From the NCBI GenBank assembly GCA_964606855.1, contig CAZSHM010000002.1:1-64000 (forward strand): a DNA stretch of 64,000 nt. The letters are read 5' to 3'. A program made the position numbers and the translations under genes. The notes beneath the pieces are model-generated. The model did no database searches. It was not told where the DNA came from and was given only the letters and a program-made list of their open reading frames with translations. Shown here piece after piece: positions 42,959 to 51,401 of this stretch. Position 1 is the stretch's first letter; each line of letters opens with the position of its first letter. The stretch is from UBA7185 sp964606855 (GTDB lineage Bacteria > Bacillota > Peptococcia > Peptococcales > Peptococcaceae).

Positions 42959-44785
42959 CTACTCCACCGTCACACTCTTGGCCAGATTGCGCGGCTGATC
43001 GATATCACAGCCGCGGGCGCGGGCCGTGTAGTAGGAGAGCAGCTGCAGCGGGATCACCGCCAGCACCGGCGCGATGAAGTTGTGGATGCGAGGGATCCGG
43101 AAAACCTGATCCACGAATTTCCGCGTCTGCACATCCCCCTCGTTGACCACCGCCAGCACCCGCGCGCCGCGCGCTTTCACTTCTTTGATGTTGGATGCCG
43201 TTTTGTCGTAGGTCGCCTCCTGCACACAGATGGCGATGACCGGCGTCTCCGGCGTCACCAGCGCCAGCGTGCCGTGTTTCAGCTCGCCCGCGGCATAGGC
43301 CTCGGCATGGATGTAGGAGATCTCCTTCAGTTTCAGCGCGCCCTCCAGGGCAATGAACCAGTCCAGGCCGCGCCCGATAAAGAAGATGTCGCTGGCCGCC
43401 CGATAGTCCTCGGCCACCGCCTCAAGCGTGCGGAGCGCTTCGCCGGAGAGCAGCCGCTGCGCCTTCTCCGGCAGGCTCCGCAGCCCGTCCAGAATCGCGG
43501 CGCGCTCCTGCGCCCCGGCCGCGCCCTTCTGCTGCGCCAGATAGACCCCCAGCAGGTATTCCGCCACCAGCATCGTCGTATAGGCCTTGGTGGAGGCCAC
43601 GGAGATCTCCGGCCCCGCCCAGATATAAATCACATAATCGGCCTCGCGGGCGATGCTGCTGCCCACCACGTTGGTGATAGCCAGCACTTTGGCGCCGTGC
43701 GCCTGCGACTCGCGCAGCGCGGCGACGGTGTCCGCCGTCTCCCCCGACTGGCTGATGACGATGACGAGCGTATGCGCGTCCAGCATCGGATCCCGGTAGC
43801 GGAACTCGGAAGCGATCTCCACCTCCACCGGGATGCGCACCAGTTTCTCGATCACGTACTTGCCCACTAGCCCCGCGTGATAGGCCGTGCCGCAGGCCAC
43901 GATGTAGATCTTCTGCCAGCGCCCGATCTCCTCCGCGCTCAGGGAAAATTCCTCGAACCGGACCCGCCCGTCCTCCAGGCGTCCCGCCAGCGTGCGGCGG
44001 ATGGCCTCCGGCTGCTCGAAAATCTCCTTCAGCATAAAGTGCGCGTAGCCGCCCTTCTCCGCCGCCTCCGCATCCCAGGCGATGGTGTGAACTTCCTTTT
44101 CTACGGGCCGCAGCGCGTGATCCTTGACCGTGACGCCGTCCTCCGTGAGCACGCAGAGTTCCCCGGCCTCGATATACATACAGCGGCGGGTGTAGGAGAG
44201 CAGTGCCGGCACGTCGGAGGCGACCAGCGCCTCGCCCTCTCCCAGTCCCAAAACCAGCGGACTGTCCTTGCGGCAGGCGATCAGTTTCCCCGGCGCATCG
44301 CTGCAGAGGATCGCCAGCGCGTAGGATCCCTCCAGGAGATCCAGCACTTTGACCACCGCGGACTCAAAATCGCCGTCGTAAAAATGCTGCAGCAGATGCG
44401 CGATCACCTCGGTATCGGTCTCCGAGGTGAAGGCCTCCCCCGCCAGATAGGTTTCCTTCAGGGACAAGTAGTTCTCCACAATGCCGTTGTGGACCACGGC
44501 AAAGCGGCCGTCGGGACTGGTGTGGGGATGGGCATTCTCGTCCGAGGGCCGGCCGTGCGTCGCCCAGCGCGTGTGCCCGATGCCCGCGTGGGCGCAGAAC
44601 GCACGCCCCGCCAGGGCCTGCCGCAGATTGGAAAGTTTGCCCTCGCGCTTTTCCACTAGGAGATCGCCGTCCTCCAGCACCGCGATTCCGGCCGAATCAT
44701 AGCCTCTGTACTCCAGTTTCTGCAGGCCGTCCAGCAGCACCTCCACTGCATTCCGCGGCCCGATGTATCCCACGATTCCGCACAT
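42959..44785 (-). CDS. glmS: Glutamine-fructose-6-phosphate aminotransferase (isomerising)
   Basis: A 608-residue enzyme making glucosamine-6-phosphate, first step to UDP-GlcNAc. Cys2 after the initiator Met is the N-terminal nucleophile of the glutaminase; GYDSAGIAV, HTRWATHG and HNGIVEN follow. Two SIS sugar-binding domains come after about residue 240 (CGTAYHAG, SQSGETADT, and ELKHGTLAL). AGGAGGAG precedes the ATG at 44785. Only 85 bases separate it from scpB, too short for the glmS ribozyme that controls this gene in many Bacillota. glmM, the next step, is in the neighbouring cdaA operon. Confidence 0.96.
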   Translation of the reverse strand: MCGIVGYIGPRNAVEVLLDGLQKLEYRGYDSAGIAVLEDGDLLVEKREGKLSNLRQALAGRAFCAHAGIGHTRWATHGRPSDENAHPHTSPDGRFAVVHNGIVENYLSLKETYLAGEAFTSETDTEVIAHLLQHFYDGDFESAVVKVLDLLEGSYALAILCSDAPGKLIACRKDSPLVLGLGEGEALVASDVPALLSYTRRCMYIEAGELCVLTEDGVTVKDHALRPVEKEVHTIAWDAEAAEKGGYAHFMLKEIFEQPEAIRRTLAGRLEDGRVRFEEFSLSAEEIGRWQKIYIVACGTAYHAGLVGKYVIEKLVRIPVEVEIASEFRYRDPMLDAHTLVIVISQSGETADTVAALRESQAHGAKVLAITNVVGSSIAREADYVIYIWAGPEISVASTKAYTTMLVAEYLLGVYLAQQKGAAGAQERAAILDGLRSLPEKAQRLLSGEALRTLEAVAEDYRAASDIFFIGRGLDWFIALEGALKLKEISYIHAEAYAAGELKHGTLALVTPETPVIAICVQEATYDKTASNIKEVKARGARVLAVVNEGDVQTRKFVDQVFRIPRIHNFIAPVLAVIPLQLLSYYTARARGCDIDQPRNLAKSVTVE

Positions 44786-44870
44786 ATACGCTCCTCCTGT
44801 ATCTCCGCTGCTCTCCATGCGCTGCCTGAGCCGGCGATCCGCTCGGCGCGGGCAAACCCCCGCGCGCATC

Positions 44871-45458
44871 TCAGTCATCCTTCTCATCCGCGCCCAGAAT
44901 CTCCAGTTCCTCCGCCACCAAGGCCTCCGCCTGCTCCGCGTCCAGCGCTGGGAGATCCTGCTTCGGCAGATCCTCCAGACTGTCAAGGTTGAAATACTGC
45001 AGAAACTTGCGCGTCGTACCGTAGAGGACGGGCCGGCCCGGCGCGTCCTTGCGCCCCGTTTCGGCGATCAGCTCCTTGCTGAGCAGATTCTGAAAGATCT
45101 TGTCCGCCTTGACCCCGCGGATCAGTTCCACTTCGCCGCGCGTGATCGGCTGCCTGTAGGCGATGATGGCCAGCGTCTCCAGCGCCGCCATGGAGAGGGT
45201 GCTGATCTGCGGACGGTACAGCTTTTCCACATAGGGCAGGTACTCCTGCTTGACCGCCAGGATGTATCCGCCGCCCAGACGGAGGATGCCGATGCCCTTG
45301 GACGCGTCGCTGTAATCCTCCTCGAGCCACTCCAGCACGTCCTTCACGTCCGTCTCCTCGATCTCGGCCAGCGCAGCGATCTCCGCCGTCGTCAGCGGCT
45401 CGTCGGTGATAAAGAGCAGGCTCTCCACCGCTGCCCGGATTTTTTCTGCATACTGCAC
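44871..45458 (-). CDS. scpB: Segregation and condensation protein B
   Basis: A 195-residue ScpB, the winged-helix kite subunit that binds ScpA in the SMC condensin. ESLLFITDEPLTTAEIA and LETLAIIAYRQPITRGEVELIRGV are the family blocks. The start is GTG at 45458, directly after the scpA stop. The C terminus is acidic and variable. Confidence 0.94.
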   Translation of the reverse strand: MQYAEKIRAAVESLLFITDEPLTTAEIAALAEIEETDVKDVLEWLEEDYSDASKGIGILRLGGGYILAVKQEYLPYVEKLYRPQISTLSMAALETLAIIAYRQPITRGEVELIRGVKADKIFQNLLSKELIAETGRKDAPGRPVLYGTTRKFLQYFNLDSLEDLPKQDLPALDAEQAEALVAEELEILGADEKDD

Positions 45459-46214
45459 TCAGTCCACCTCGCTCCGCATCTCCCGCGGATAGATCCACAG
45501 CGGATCGAAATTGTTCTGCTGCCGGAAAGTCAGCTCGCCCAGGCGGCAGAGTTCCAGCAGCGCCAGAAACAGAGTGATGATCCTGCGCTTCGAGCTGCCG
45601 CGCGGAAAGAGTGCGGCAAAGGGCACGCCCCCGGTCCCCGCGGCGCGCAGGCGGCCGCGCACCTCCTCCATGCAGTCCTCGACCGAATAGGTCTCCCGCT
45701 CCAAGGCTATCGCACGCGGCGCTTCCGCGGCGGCATGCTCCATCACCTGGGCGAACGCCTCCCACAGCGCCTCCGGCGTCACATTTTCCAGCGGGTTGCC
45801 CGGCGCCAGGTCGCGCGTGAGGCGCTCCACATTCTGCGGCTTCAGCATATAGGCAGGCGCCTTCTGCTCCCGCGCCCGCAACATCTGCGCCGTCTCCTTA
45901 TAGAACCGATACTCCACCAGCCGCCGCACCAGTTCGGCGCGCGGATCCGTCTCCGGCGCCTCCTCCGCCGCGCGCCGCGGCAGGAGCATGCGCGCCTTGA
46001 TCTCCAGGAGCGTGGCCGCCGTCAGCAGAAATTCGCTGGCAATCTCCAGATCCATCTCCCGCGCCTCCTCCAGAAACGCCAGATACTGCGCCGTGATGTC
46101 GGCGATGGGGATATCGTAGATGTCCATCTTGTTTTTGTCGATCAGGTGCAGCAGCAGATCCAGCGGGCCGTCAAAGTTGTCCAGATGTACCTGATACGTC
46201 CTGCGCTCCGCCAT
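45459..46214 (-). CDS. scpA: Segregation and condensation protein A
   Basis: A 251-residue kleisin linking SMC heads and ScpB. YQVHLDNFDGPLDLLLHLI is the canonical N-terminal SMC-neck-binding part and ASEFLLTAATLLEIKARMLLP the second block; the C-terminal winged helix (SSKRRIITLFLALLELCRLGE in part) binds the SMC cap. The start at 46214 has a GAGGTG box. It begins ten bases after the protease stop and is joined without gap to scpB. Confidence 0.94.
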   Translation of the reverse strand: MAERRTYQVHLDNFDGPLDLLLHLIDKNKMDIYDIPIADITAQYLAFLEEAREMDLEIASEFLLTAATLLEIKARMLLPRRAAEEAPETDPRAELVRRLVEYRFYKETAQMLRAREQKAPAYMLKPQNVERLTRDLAPGNPLENVTPEALWEAFAQVMEHAAAEAPRAIALERETYSVEDCMEEVRGRLRAAGTGGVPFAALFPRGSSKRRIITLFLALLELCRLGELTFRQQNNFDPLWIYPREMRSEVD

Positions 46215-46224
46215 CCCGCGCACC

Positions 46225-46854
46225 TCAAAAGATCAGCGACAGAACGGCGCTGTAGGCGTTGAGAACCAGGTTGGCCAGCGGGACCAGAATGATATCGGTG
46301 ATGTTGAACAAGACCAGCAGCAGCAGGATGAGGAACCCGTAGCGCTCCATCACGTCCATGAAACGGTACGCCGTCCCCTTCGGCAGAAAGCCCGCGAGGA
46401 TCTTGGAGCCGTCCAGCGGCGGAATGGGAATCAGATTGAACACCGCCAGATAGATGTTGAGCGTCACACAGTAGGTCAAAAACAGGGACAGGAAGGGAAT
46501 CTGCGCGAAACCGCGGCCCGCCATATAGATGAAGTAGGCCACGAACGCCAGCACCAGATTCATGGCAGGACCCGCCGCCGACACCAGCATGATGCCTTTG
46601 ACACGGTCGCCGCGAAAGTAATACGGGTTGATCGGCACCGGTTTGGCCCAGCCGAACCCCGCCACCAGCATCAGCAGTGCGCCGACGAGATCCAGGTGCG
46701 CCAGCGGGTTCAAGGTCAGGCGCCCCGCGTTCTTTGCCGTGGGATCGCCCAGCTTGTAGGCGACAAACCCGTGCGCCGTCTCGTGAAAGGTAATCGCAAT
46801 CAGCATCGCCAGCACCGTGGCCAGCATACTGGTGATGGAATTTCCAAAAAACAT
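46225..46854 (-). CDS. Site-2 protease family (M50) membrane metalloprotease
   Basis: A 209-residue short M50 protease with five to six transmembrane helices. The zinc motif is HETAH near residue 24 in the first helix; NPLAHLD and the third-ligand motif IPPLDGSKIL follow. Short S2P proteins like this are commonly found before scpA in Bacillota; substrates are unknown. AGAAGGAGAG precedes the ATG. Its stop is ten bases before scpA. Confidence 0.9.
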   Translation of the reverse strand: MFFGNSITSMLATVLAMLIAITFHETAHGFVAYKLGDPTAKNAGRLTLNPLAHLDLVGALLMLVAGFGWAKPVPINPYYFRGDRVKGIMLVSAAGPAMNLVLAFVAYFIYMAGRGFAQIPFLSLFLTYCVTLNIYLAVFNLIPIPPLDGSKILAGFLPKGTAYRFMDVMERYGFLILLLLVLFNITDIILVPLANLVLNAYSAVLSLIF

Positions 46855-46935
46855 CGATCGTCTCTCCTTCTGCGAGCCTCCTTGCCCGCTGTCTCTCTCC
46901 GCGCCGCTGTACCGCGCACGGCCCGTCCGCCCTCC

Positions 46936-47658
46936 TCAGGCTCGCCGTCGCGTGATGCCGCGCAGTAAGCCGCTGCTGCCCAGGCGGTCGGCACCCGCCT
47001 CGAGAAAACGGGCGGCGTCCTCCAGCGTGCGGATACCGCCCGCCGCCTTCACCTTGACCTGGGCGCCGACGTGCGCCCGCAGGTAGGCAACATCCTCCAG
47101 GGTTGCGCCGCCCCTGGCGAACCCGGTGCTGGTCTTGATATAGTCGGCGCCCGCCTCGGTGACGATCTCACAGAGCCGCTGCTTCTCCGGCTGCTCCAGG
47201 AAGCAGGTCTCCACGATCACTTTCAGCACGCGCCGGCCGCAGGCGCGCTTGAGCGCACAGATCTCGTGTGAAATGCGGTCGAAGCCGCCGTCCTTCACCT
47301 CGCAGAGGTTGAGCACCATGTCGATCTCATCGGCGCCCGCGGCCAGCGCCGCCTGGGTCTCCACCAGCTTCACCAGCGTCGTCTGGTACCCGTTTGGGAA
47401 CCCCACCACGGTGCATACCGGCATGCGGTCGCCCAGATACGCCCGTGCGCGTGCTACATAGCAGGGCGGGATACACACGGACGCCGCGCCGCCGGCCAGC
47501 GCCTCCTCGCAGAGCAGGCGAATATCCTCCCAGCGCGCGGTCTGCCGAAGGTCCGTGTGATCGACGTGCCGGTAGATCTCCCGCGCATCCGCCGTGCTGC
47601 CCGCGCGCCCTTCCGTTTTCGCCGCAGGAACCGCCCTGTCCTCCGCCTCGCTCGCCAT
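46936..47658 (-). CDS. deoC: Deoxyribose-phosphate aldolase
   Basis: A 240-residue class I aldolase splitting deoxyribose-5-phosphate to glyceraldehyde-3-phosphate and acetaldehyde. The Schiff-base lysine is in YIKTSTGF and the second active lysine in VKAAGGIR; GFPNGYQTT and DHTDLRQ match the family, and the VLKVIVETC lysine is the proton-relay partner. The first 25 residues are a variable extension. First gene of the deoC-S2P-scpA-scpB-glmS operon; no other nucleoside catabolic gene is near. Confidence 0.94.
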   Translation of the reverse strand: MASEAEDRAVPAAKTEGRAGSTADAREIYRHVDHTDLRQTARWEDIRLLCEEALAGGAASVCIPPCYVARARAYLGDRMPVCTVVGFPNGYQTTLVKLVETQAALAAGADEIDMVLNLCEVKDGGFDRISHEICALKRACGRRVLKVIVETCFLEQPEKQRLCEIVTEAGADYIKTSTGFARGGATLEDVAYLRAHVGAQVKVKAAGGIRTLEDAARFLEAGADRLGSSGLLRGITRRRA

Positions 47659-47728
47659 CTTTCACCGCTTCCTTTTATGCTTCCATGCTTTCGTCCTGCG
47701 CCTCCCGGCGAATCTCCCCGATCGTTTT

Positions 47729-47757
47729 ATTCTACCACAAGAAGTTTCGCGTTTCAA
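47729..47757 (-). promoter_or_regulatory. Promoter of the deoC-glmS operon
   Basis: Minus strand: -35 TTGAAA (47752-47757), 17-base spacer, -10 TAGAAT (47729-47734); transcription starts about 65 bases before deoC. The same box pair occurs at the NAGPA-like gene. Confidence 0.72.
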
Positions 47758-47984
47758 CCGTTTGTTGCGGCTCTGGAAGGGCTGAGCGTTTACGGGATTT
47801 GTCAAAATTTTCAAGTCGGAAAGAGCGGTTAAAACGGGCTCTGCCGGAAACACGCCTATAACCCGAAAAGCGCCGAAAAAGCACTCTGGAATCGCCGGCA
47901 TCGTATCCGCACGCATCCGGAATATGGTCAAACCCGGCTGTTTCCGCCTGTCAGAGCGTCCCCGCAGACATATTTCAAAAGTCT
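47758..47984. other. Intergenic stretch upstream of the deoC promoter
   Basis: No gene is supported. Open frames crossing it (for example minus 47662-47931) run through the deoC promoter and show no protein-like pattern. Only the promoter on its left and the terminator on its right are recognisable. Confidence 0.4.
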
Positions 47985-48017
47985 AAAAAAGCGCTGATCA
48001 AACATTTGATTCAGCGC
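47985..48017 (-). terminator. Terminator of the cdaA-amidohydrolase operon
   Basis: GCGCTGA (47991-47997) pairs with TCAGCGC (48011-48017), with TCAAA/TTTGA continuing the stem inside; on the minus strand six T follow (47985-47990). It lies about 200 bases after the amidohydrolase stop; the 203 bases between (48018-48220) contain no gene I can support. Confidence 0.72.
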
Positions 48018-48220
48018 GCCAATGTGAGCTTGATTTTGTAAACTTGATTTTCTCCGCTTATCGTGAAGGGTTTCCCCACAAGGTCGTTCGTCTTCTGATC
48101 CATGCGCCGCCGGCTGTCCTTCCACTCGCCGATCTCCGCCGCAAAAACCTGCGGTTCCCTTTCGCGGCATCCCGCCCCGCCCTGCCGCGCGCCTCCGCGC
48201 GATCGGGCAGAAGCAGCGGA

Positions 48221-49363
48221 TCAGACAAGGCGGACGCCGTCCACAAAGACCATGTGCGGCCGCCCCTGCAGTTCCAGCGGATGGCCGTCCCACACCACCA
48301 GGTCGGCATCCTTGCCGGGCGCAATGCTGCCCAGCCGCTGCTCCAGGCGCAGGATCCGCGCCGGCACAATCGTCAGCGCCCGCAGCGCGTCGCACTCTCG
48401 CATGCCCTCGCGCACGGCCAGCCCCGCACAGACGGGCAGATACTGGATCGGCGTGCAGGGGTGATCCGTGATGATCGCCACCTCCACGCCGGCTGCCGCA
48501 AGGAGCCCCGGTGTGCGGAAGGTGACATGCTCCATCTCTACTTTGGCCCGGTTGCTGAGGCTCGGCCCTACCGCCGCCGGCACCCCGGCCTCCCGCAGTT
48601 CCTCCGCGATCAGGTGCCCGTCGGTGCAGTGCTCGATCACCATATCCAGGTCGAATTCCTCCCGCAGGCGGAGCGCCGTCAGGATATCGTCGGCGCGGTG
48701 CGCGTGGGCGCGCACCGGGATCTCCTTCTTCAGCGCCTTGGCGATGTGCTCGCTGCGCAGGCTGAACTCGCGATCCTCCTCGCTCTTCTGCAGATACGCC
48801 CGCGCTTCGAAGAATCCCTGGCGGGCAATGGCCATGGTCGCCATGCGGGTGGAGGGGGCCTTCTCCTTCTCGCCGTAAACGCGCTTGGGATTCTCCCCGA
48901 AGGCCATCTTCAGGCCCGCCTCGCCGTCGATCAGCATCTGCCGGTAGGTTTTCCCCGCCGTCTTGAGCACCGCCGTCAGGCCGCCGAACACATTGGCGCT
49001 GCCCGGCGCCACCATCACCGTGGTCACGCCGGCGCGGACAGCGTCCCGGAAGGCGAGATCGCGGTATTGGATGGCATCCATCGCCCGCAGTTCCGCTGTG
49101 TTGGGCTCCGTCATCTCGTTGCAGTCATCGCCGATCGGCTGATAGATCTCCTCGTCGATCCCCATGTGCGTGTGCGCGTCGATCAGCCCAGGTGTCACCA
49201 TGCGTCCCCCCAGATCGAAGATCTCTGCGCCGTCCGGGATTGCGACCGCCGCGCCCGCCGCGGCGATCTTGCCCCCGTCGAGGAGCACCGTGCCGCCGTG
49301 TACCACACCGCAGCCGTCAGCCCCCTCCATCGTATACAAAGTACCGTTTTTCAGTGCGATCAT
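48221..49363 (-). CDS. Amidohydrolase family protein (imidazolonepropionase-like)
   Basis: A 380-residue metal-dependent amidohydrolase. A small beta domain (residues 1-55) precedes DAHTHMG (metal ligands, near 63-66), VRAHAHRADDI, VIEHCTDGH and the catalytic Asp in IITDHPCTP; the C-terminal beta domain has SIAPGKDADLVVWDGHP. This layout is that of imidazolonepropionase-related enzymes of unknown substrate; no histidine-degradation genes are near. GAGGAGAG precedes the ATG. Last gene of the cdaA operon, 60 bases after the S1 protein. Confidence 0.82.
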   Translation of the reverse strand: MIALKNGTLYTMEGADGCGVVHGGTVLLDGGKIAAAGAAVAIPDGAEIFDLGGRMVTPGLIDAHTHMGIDEEIYQPIGDDCNEMTEPNTAELRAMDAIQYRDLAFRDAVRAGVTTVMVAPGSANVFGGLTAVLKTAGKTYRQMLIDGEAGLKMAFGENPKRVYGEKEKAPSTRMATMAIARQGFFEARAYLQKSEEDREFSLRSEHIAKALKKEIPVRAHAHRADDILTALRLREEFDLDMVIEHCTDGHLIAEELREAGVPAAVGPSLSNRAKVEMEHVTFRTPGLLAAAGVEVAIITDHPCTPIQYLPVCAGLAVREGMRECDALRALTIVPARILRLEQRLGSIAPGKDADLVVWDGHPLELQGRPHMVFVDGVRLV

Positions 49364-49423
49364 TTGTTTCTCTCCTCATCGATTTTCGCCGGATGCGCGC
49401 TCCCGCTGGTTCGCATCCGCCGC

Positions 49424-49753
49424 CTATTCTTCGCCGCGCCGCGTGTCCGCCCGGGCAGGAGCGCGCTTCGCCGGATTCTCCAGGAGGCGCAGCGCGATGC
49501 GGCCACGCCGCAGATCCACCTCCAGAACCTGCACGCGCACGACATCCCCCACCGACACGACCTCCAGGGGGTGCCTCACAATCTTGTCCCCGAGCTGCGA
49601 GATGTGGATCAGTCCCGCCTGTTTGACCCCGATATCCACGAAAGCGCCGAAGTCCACCACGTTGCGCACCGTTCCGGCCAGTTCCATGCCGGCCTCCACG
49701 CGCCCCACGGGCCGCGATACCTCCCCGGCAAGGCGCCGCTTCGCGCTGTTCAC
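49424..49753 (-). CDS. Stand-alone S1 RNA-binding protein resembling the Tex C terminus
   Basis: A 109-residue protein made of one S1 domain: MELAGTVRNVVDFGAFVDIG at 23-42, GLIHISQLGDK, then HPLEVVSVGDVVRVQVLEVD and GRIALRLL. These blocks are close to the C-terminal S1 domain of the large protein Tex, but the roughly 600 N-terminal residues of Tex are absent. It may be a Tex remnant that kept its RNA-binding part, or an independent small RNA-binding protein. The GTG start at 49753 overlaps the mazF stop by four bases. Confidence 0.75.
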   Translation of the reverse strand: MNSAKRRLAGEVSRPVGRVEAGMELAGTVRNVVDFGAFVDIGVKQAGLIHISQLGDKIVRHPLEVVSVGDVVRVQVLEVDLRRGRIALRLLENPAKRAPARADTRRGEE

Positions 49754-50160
49754 GCTCCGCTTCCGGCTTCCCGCTCCGCTCTGTCACGGTTGTCCTCCTC
49801 CCGCCCAAAGATCGGCCGCAGACCGAGGCTGATCTCCAGCGCCGAATTCACCTGCTCCATGATGCTCTTATCCAGCGTGCAGATGCGCTCCTTCAGGCGC
49901 TGCTTGTCGATCGTGCGCACCTGCTCCACCAGAATCACCGAATTTTTCAGCAATCCGTTCTCCCGCCCGGCCAGCGGCACATGGGTCGGCAGTTTGGTCT
50001 TGCTCATCTGCCCCGTGATTGCCGCCACAATCGTCGTGGGACTGTACTGATTCCCTATATCGTTCTGCAGAATGAGCACCGGGCGCATTCCACCCTGCTC
50101 AGAGCCGACAACCGGATCCAGTTCCGCAAAAAACACGTCGCCCCGTCGTATTTTCCCCAT
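49750..50160 (-). CDS. mazF: MazF/NdoA-type mRNA interferase
   Basis: A 136-residue MazF-family endoribonuclease. IRRGDVFFAELDPVVGSEQGGMRPVLILQND carries the conserved active-site Arg and the family N terminus; SPTTIVAAITG, a Thr in KLPTHVPL, and VLVEQVRTIDKQRL-like IILVEQVRTIDKQRL segments follow. A 20-residue charged tail exceeds the B. subtilis length. In Bacillus an antitoxin gene stands between alr and this gene; here only 68 bases separate the alr stop from the ATG, with no antitoxin frame. Confidence 0.9.
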   Translation of the reverse strand: MGKIRRGDVFFAELDPVVGSEQGGMRPVLILQNDIGNQYSPTTIVAAITGQMSKTKLPTHVPLAGRENGLLKNSVILVEQVRTIDKQRLKERICTLDKSIMEQVNSALEISLGLRPIFGREEDNRDRAEREAGSGA

Positions 50161-50228
50161 ACTCGCACCTCAGATCTTTCTGCTCCCCGCACGCTCCTCC
50201 TGCTGCCGCCTCTGCTCCGCGCATCTGC

Positions 50229-51356
50229 TCAATCCACATAGAACCTGGGTACGCGCGGCGCCAGGCCGCACACGATCTCATGCTCAATCGTGCGCAGCAT
50301 GCCCGCCATCTCCGTGACCGTGATGGAGACGCCCTGATCCTCCCCCAGAAGGATGACTTCGTCGCCCGCCCGCAGTTCCGGCACCTGAGAGGCGTCCACC
50401 ATGAACTGATCCATGCACACTCTGCCGATCACCGGCAGTTTCTCACCGCGGCAGAGCACATAGCCGCGGTTGCTCAGCAGGCGGTTGTATCCGTCCGCAT
50501 AGCCCACCGGAACCGTCGCCACCAGCGTGTCGCGCGTCAGCGCAAAGGTGCCGTTGTAGCCGATCAGCCTTCCTGCCGGCAGCCATTCCACCCGCGCGAC
50601 GCGCGCCTTCCAGGTGAGTGCGGGCAGCAGATCGGCGCGATGGTGCATCTCCCGGGAGGGCTGAAAGCCATAGAGCATGATGCCGGGCCGCACCATGTCC
50701 AGATGGCCCTCAGGCAGGTCAATGATCCCGGAGGAAGCTGCCATGTGCCGCAGAGGGACGCGCACGCCGGTGCGCGCGGCCAGATCGTCATAGAAGCGCA
50801 GGAACAGATCCAGCTGTCCCCGCGCGAAGGTCTTGTCCGCCTCGTCCGCCTTCGAGAAATGGCTGAACAGTCCCTCCACCTCCAGCCCCGGCAGGGCGAG
50901 AATGCGCGCGGCGGCTTCCAGCCCCGCTTCGTCGGCCTGCAGCCCGATGCGGGACATGCCCGTGTCCAGCTTCAGATGCACCACCGCTTTTTTCCCCATC
51001 GCCAGAGCGGTGCTGCTCAGGCGTTCCGCCTCCTGCGCGTCAAAAATCGCCAGACGGATATCCTGCTCGATCGCGTCTCGGTAGCCCTCCTCCGGCGTCC
51101 AGCCGAGGATCAGGATCGGGCAGGTAAAGCCCGCCTGCCGCAGCTCGAGCGCCTCGCTGAGCATCGCAACCGCAAGATACTCCGCGCCCGCGGCCAAGCA
51201 TGCCTTGCTCACCTCGACCGCGCCGTGCCCGTAGCCGTTCGCCTTGACCACCGCGCAGATTTTCACGTTCTCTCCAACCAGGTTCCGGACCGTCTCACAG
51301 TTATGCCGGAGTTTTGCCGGGCTGATTTCCACCCATGCCGGGCGATACGCGCCCAT
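50229..51356 (-). CDS. alr: Alanine racemase
   Basis: A 375-residue PLP enzyme making D-alanine for peptidoglycan. PLP lysine Lys38 is in VVKANGYGHG; KLDTGMSRIG, the HMAASSGI loop, GYADGYNR and the catalytic tyrosine in the C-terminal domain, and CMDQFMVD follow. The start at 51356 follows a GAGGTGAT box; GTG 51365 is an in-frame alternative. It lies 45 bases after the nnr gene. Confidence 0.95.
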   Translation of the reverse strand: MGAYRPAWVEISPAKLRHNCETVRNLVGENVKICAVVKANGYGHGAVEVSKACLAAGAEYLAVAMLSEALELRQAGFTCPILILGWTPEEGYRDAIEQDIRLAIFDAQEAERLSSTALAMGKKAVVHLKLDTGMSRIGLQADEAGLEAAARILALPGLEVEGLFSHFSKADEADKTFARGQLDLFLRFYDDLAARTGVRVPLRHMAASSGIIDLPEGHLDMVRPGIMLYGFQPSREMHHRADLLPALTWKARVARVEWLPAGRLIGYNGTFALTRDTLVATVPVGYADGYNRLLSNRGYVLCRGEKLPVIGRVCMDQFMVDASQVPELRAGDEVILLGEDQGVSITVTEMAGMLRTIEHEIVCGLAPRVPRFYVD

Positions 51357-51401
51357 GTCGATCACCTCATTCCGTACTGTCCTCCAACCGTCTATGCCGC
51401 G

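Noticed and set aside
44786..44870. glmS ribozyme
   Set aside because: The gap is too short and shows none of the expected pseudoknot core.
47662..47931. An 89-codon minus-strand frame upstream of deoC
   Set aside because: It runs through the deoC promoter and has no ribosome binding site or family resemblance.
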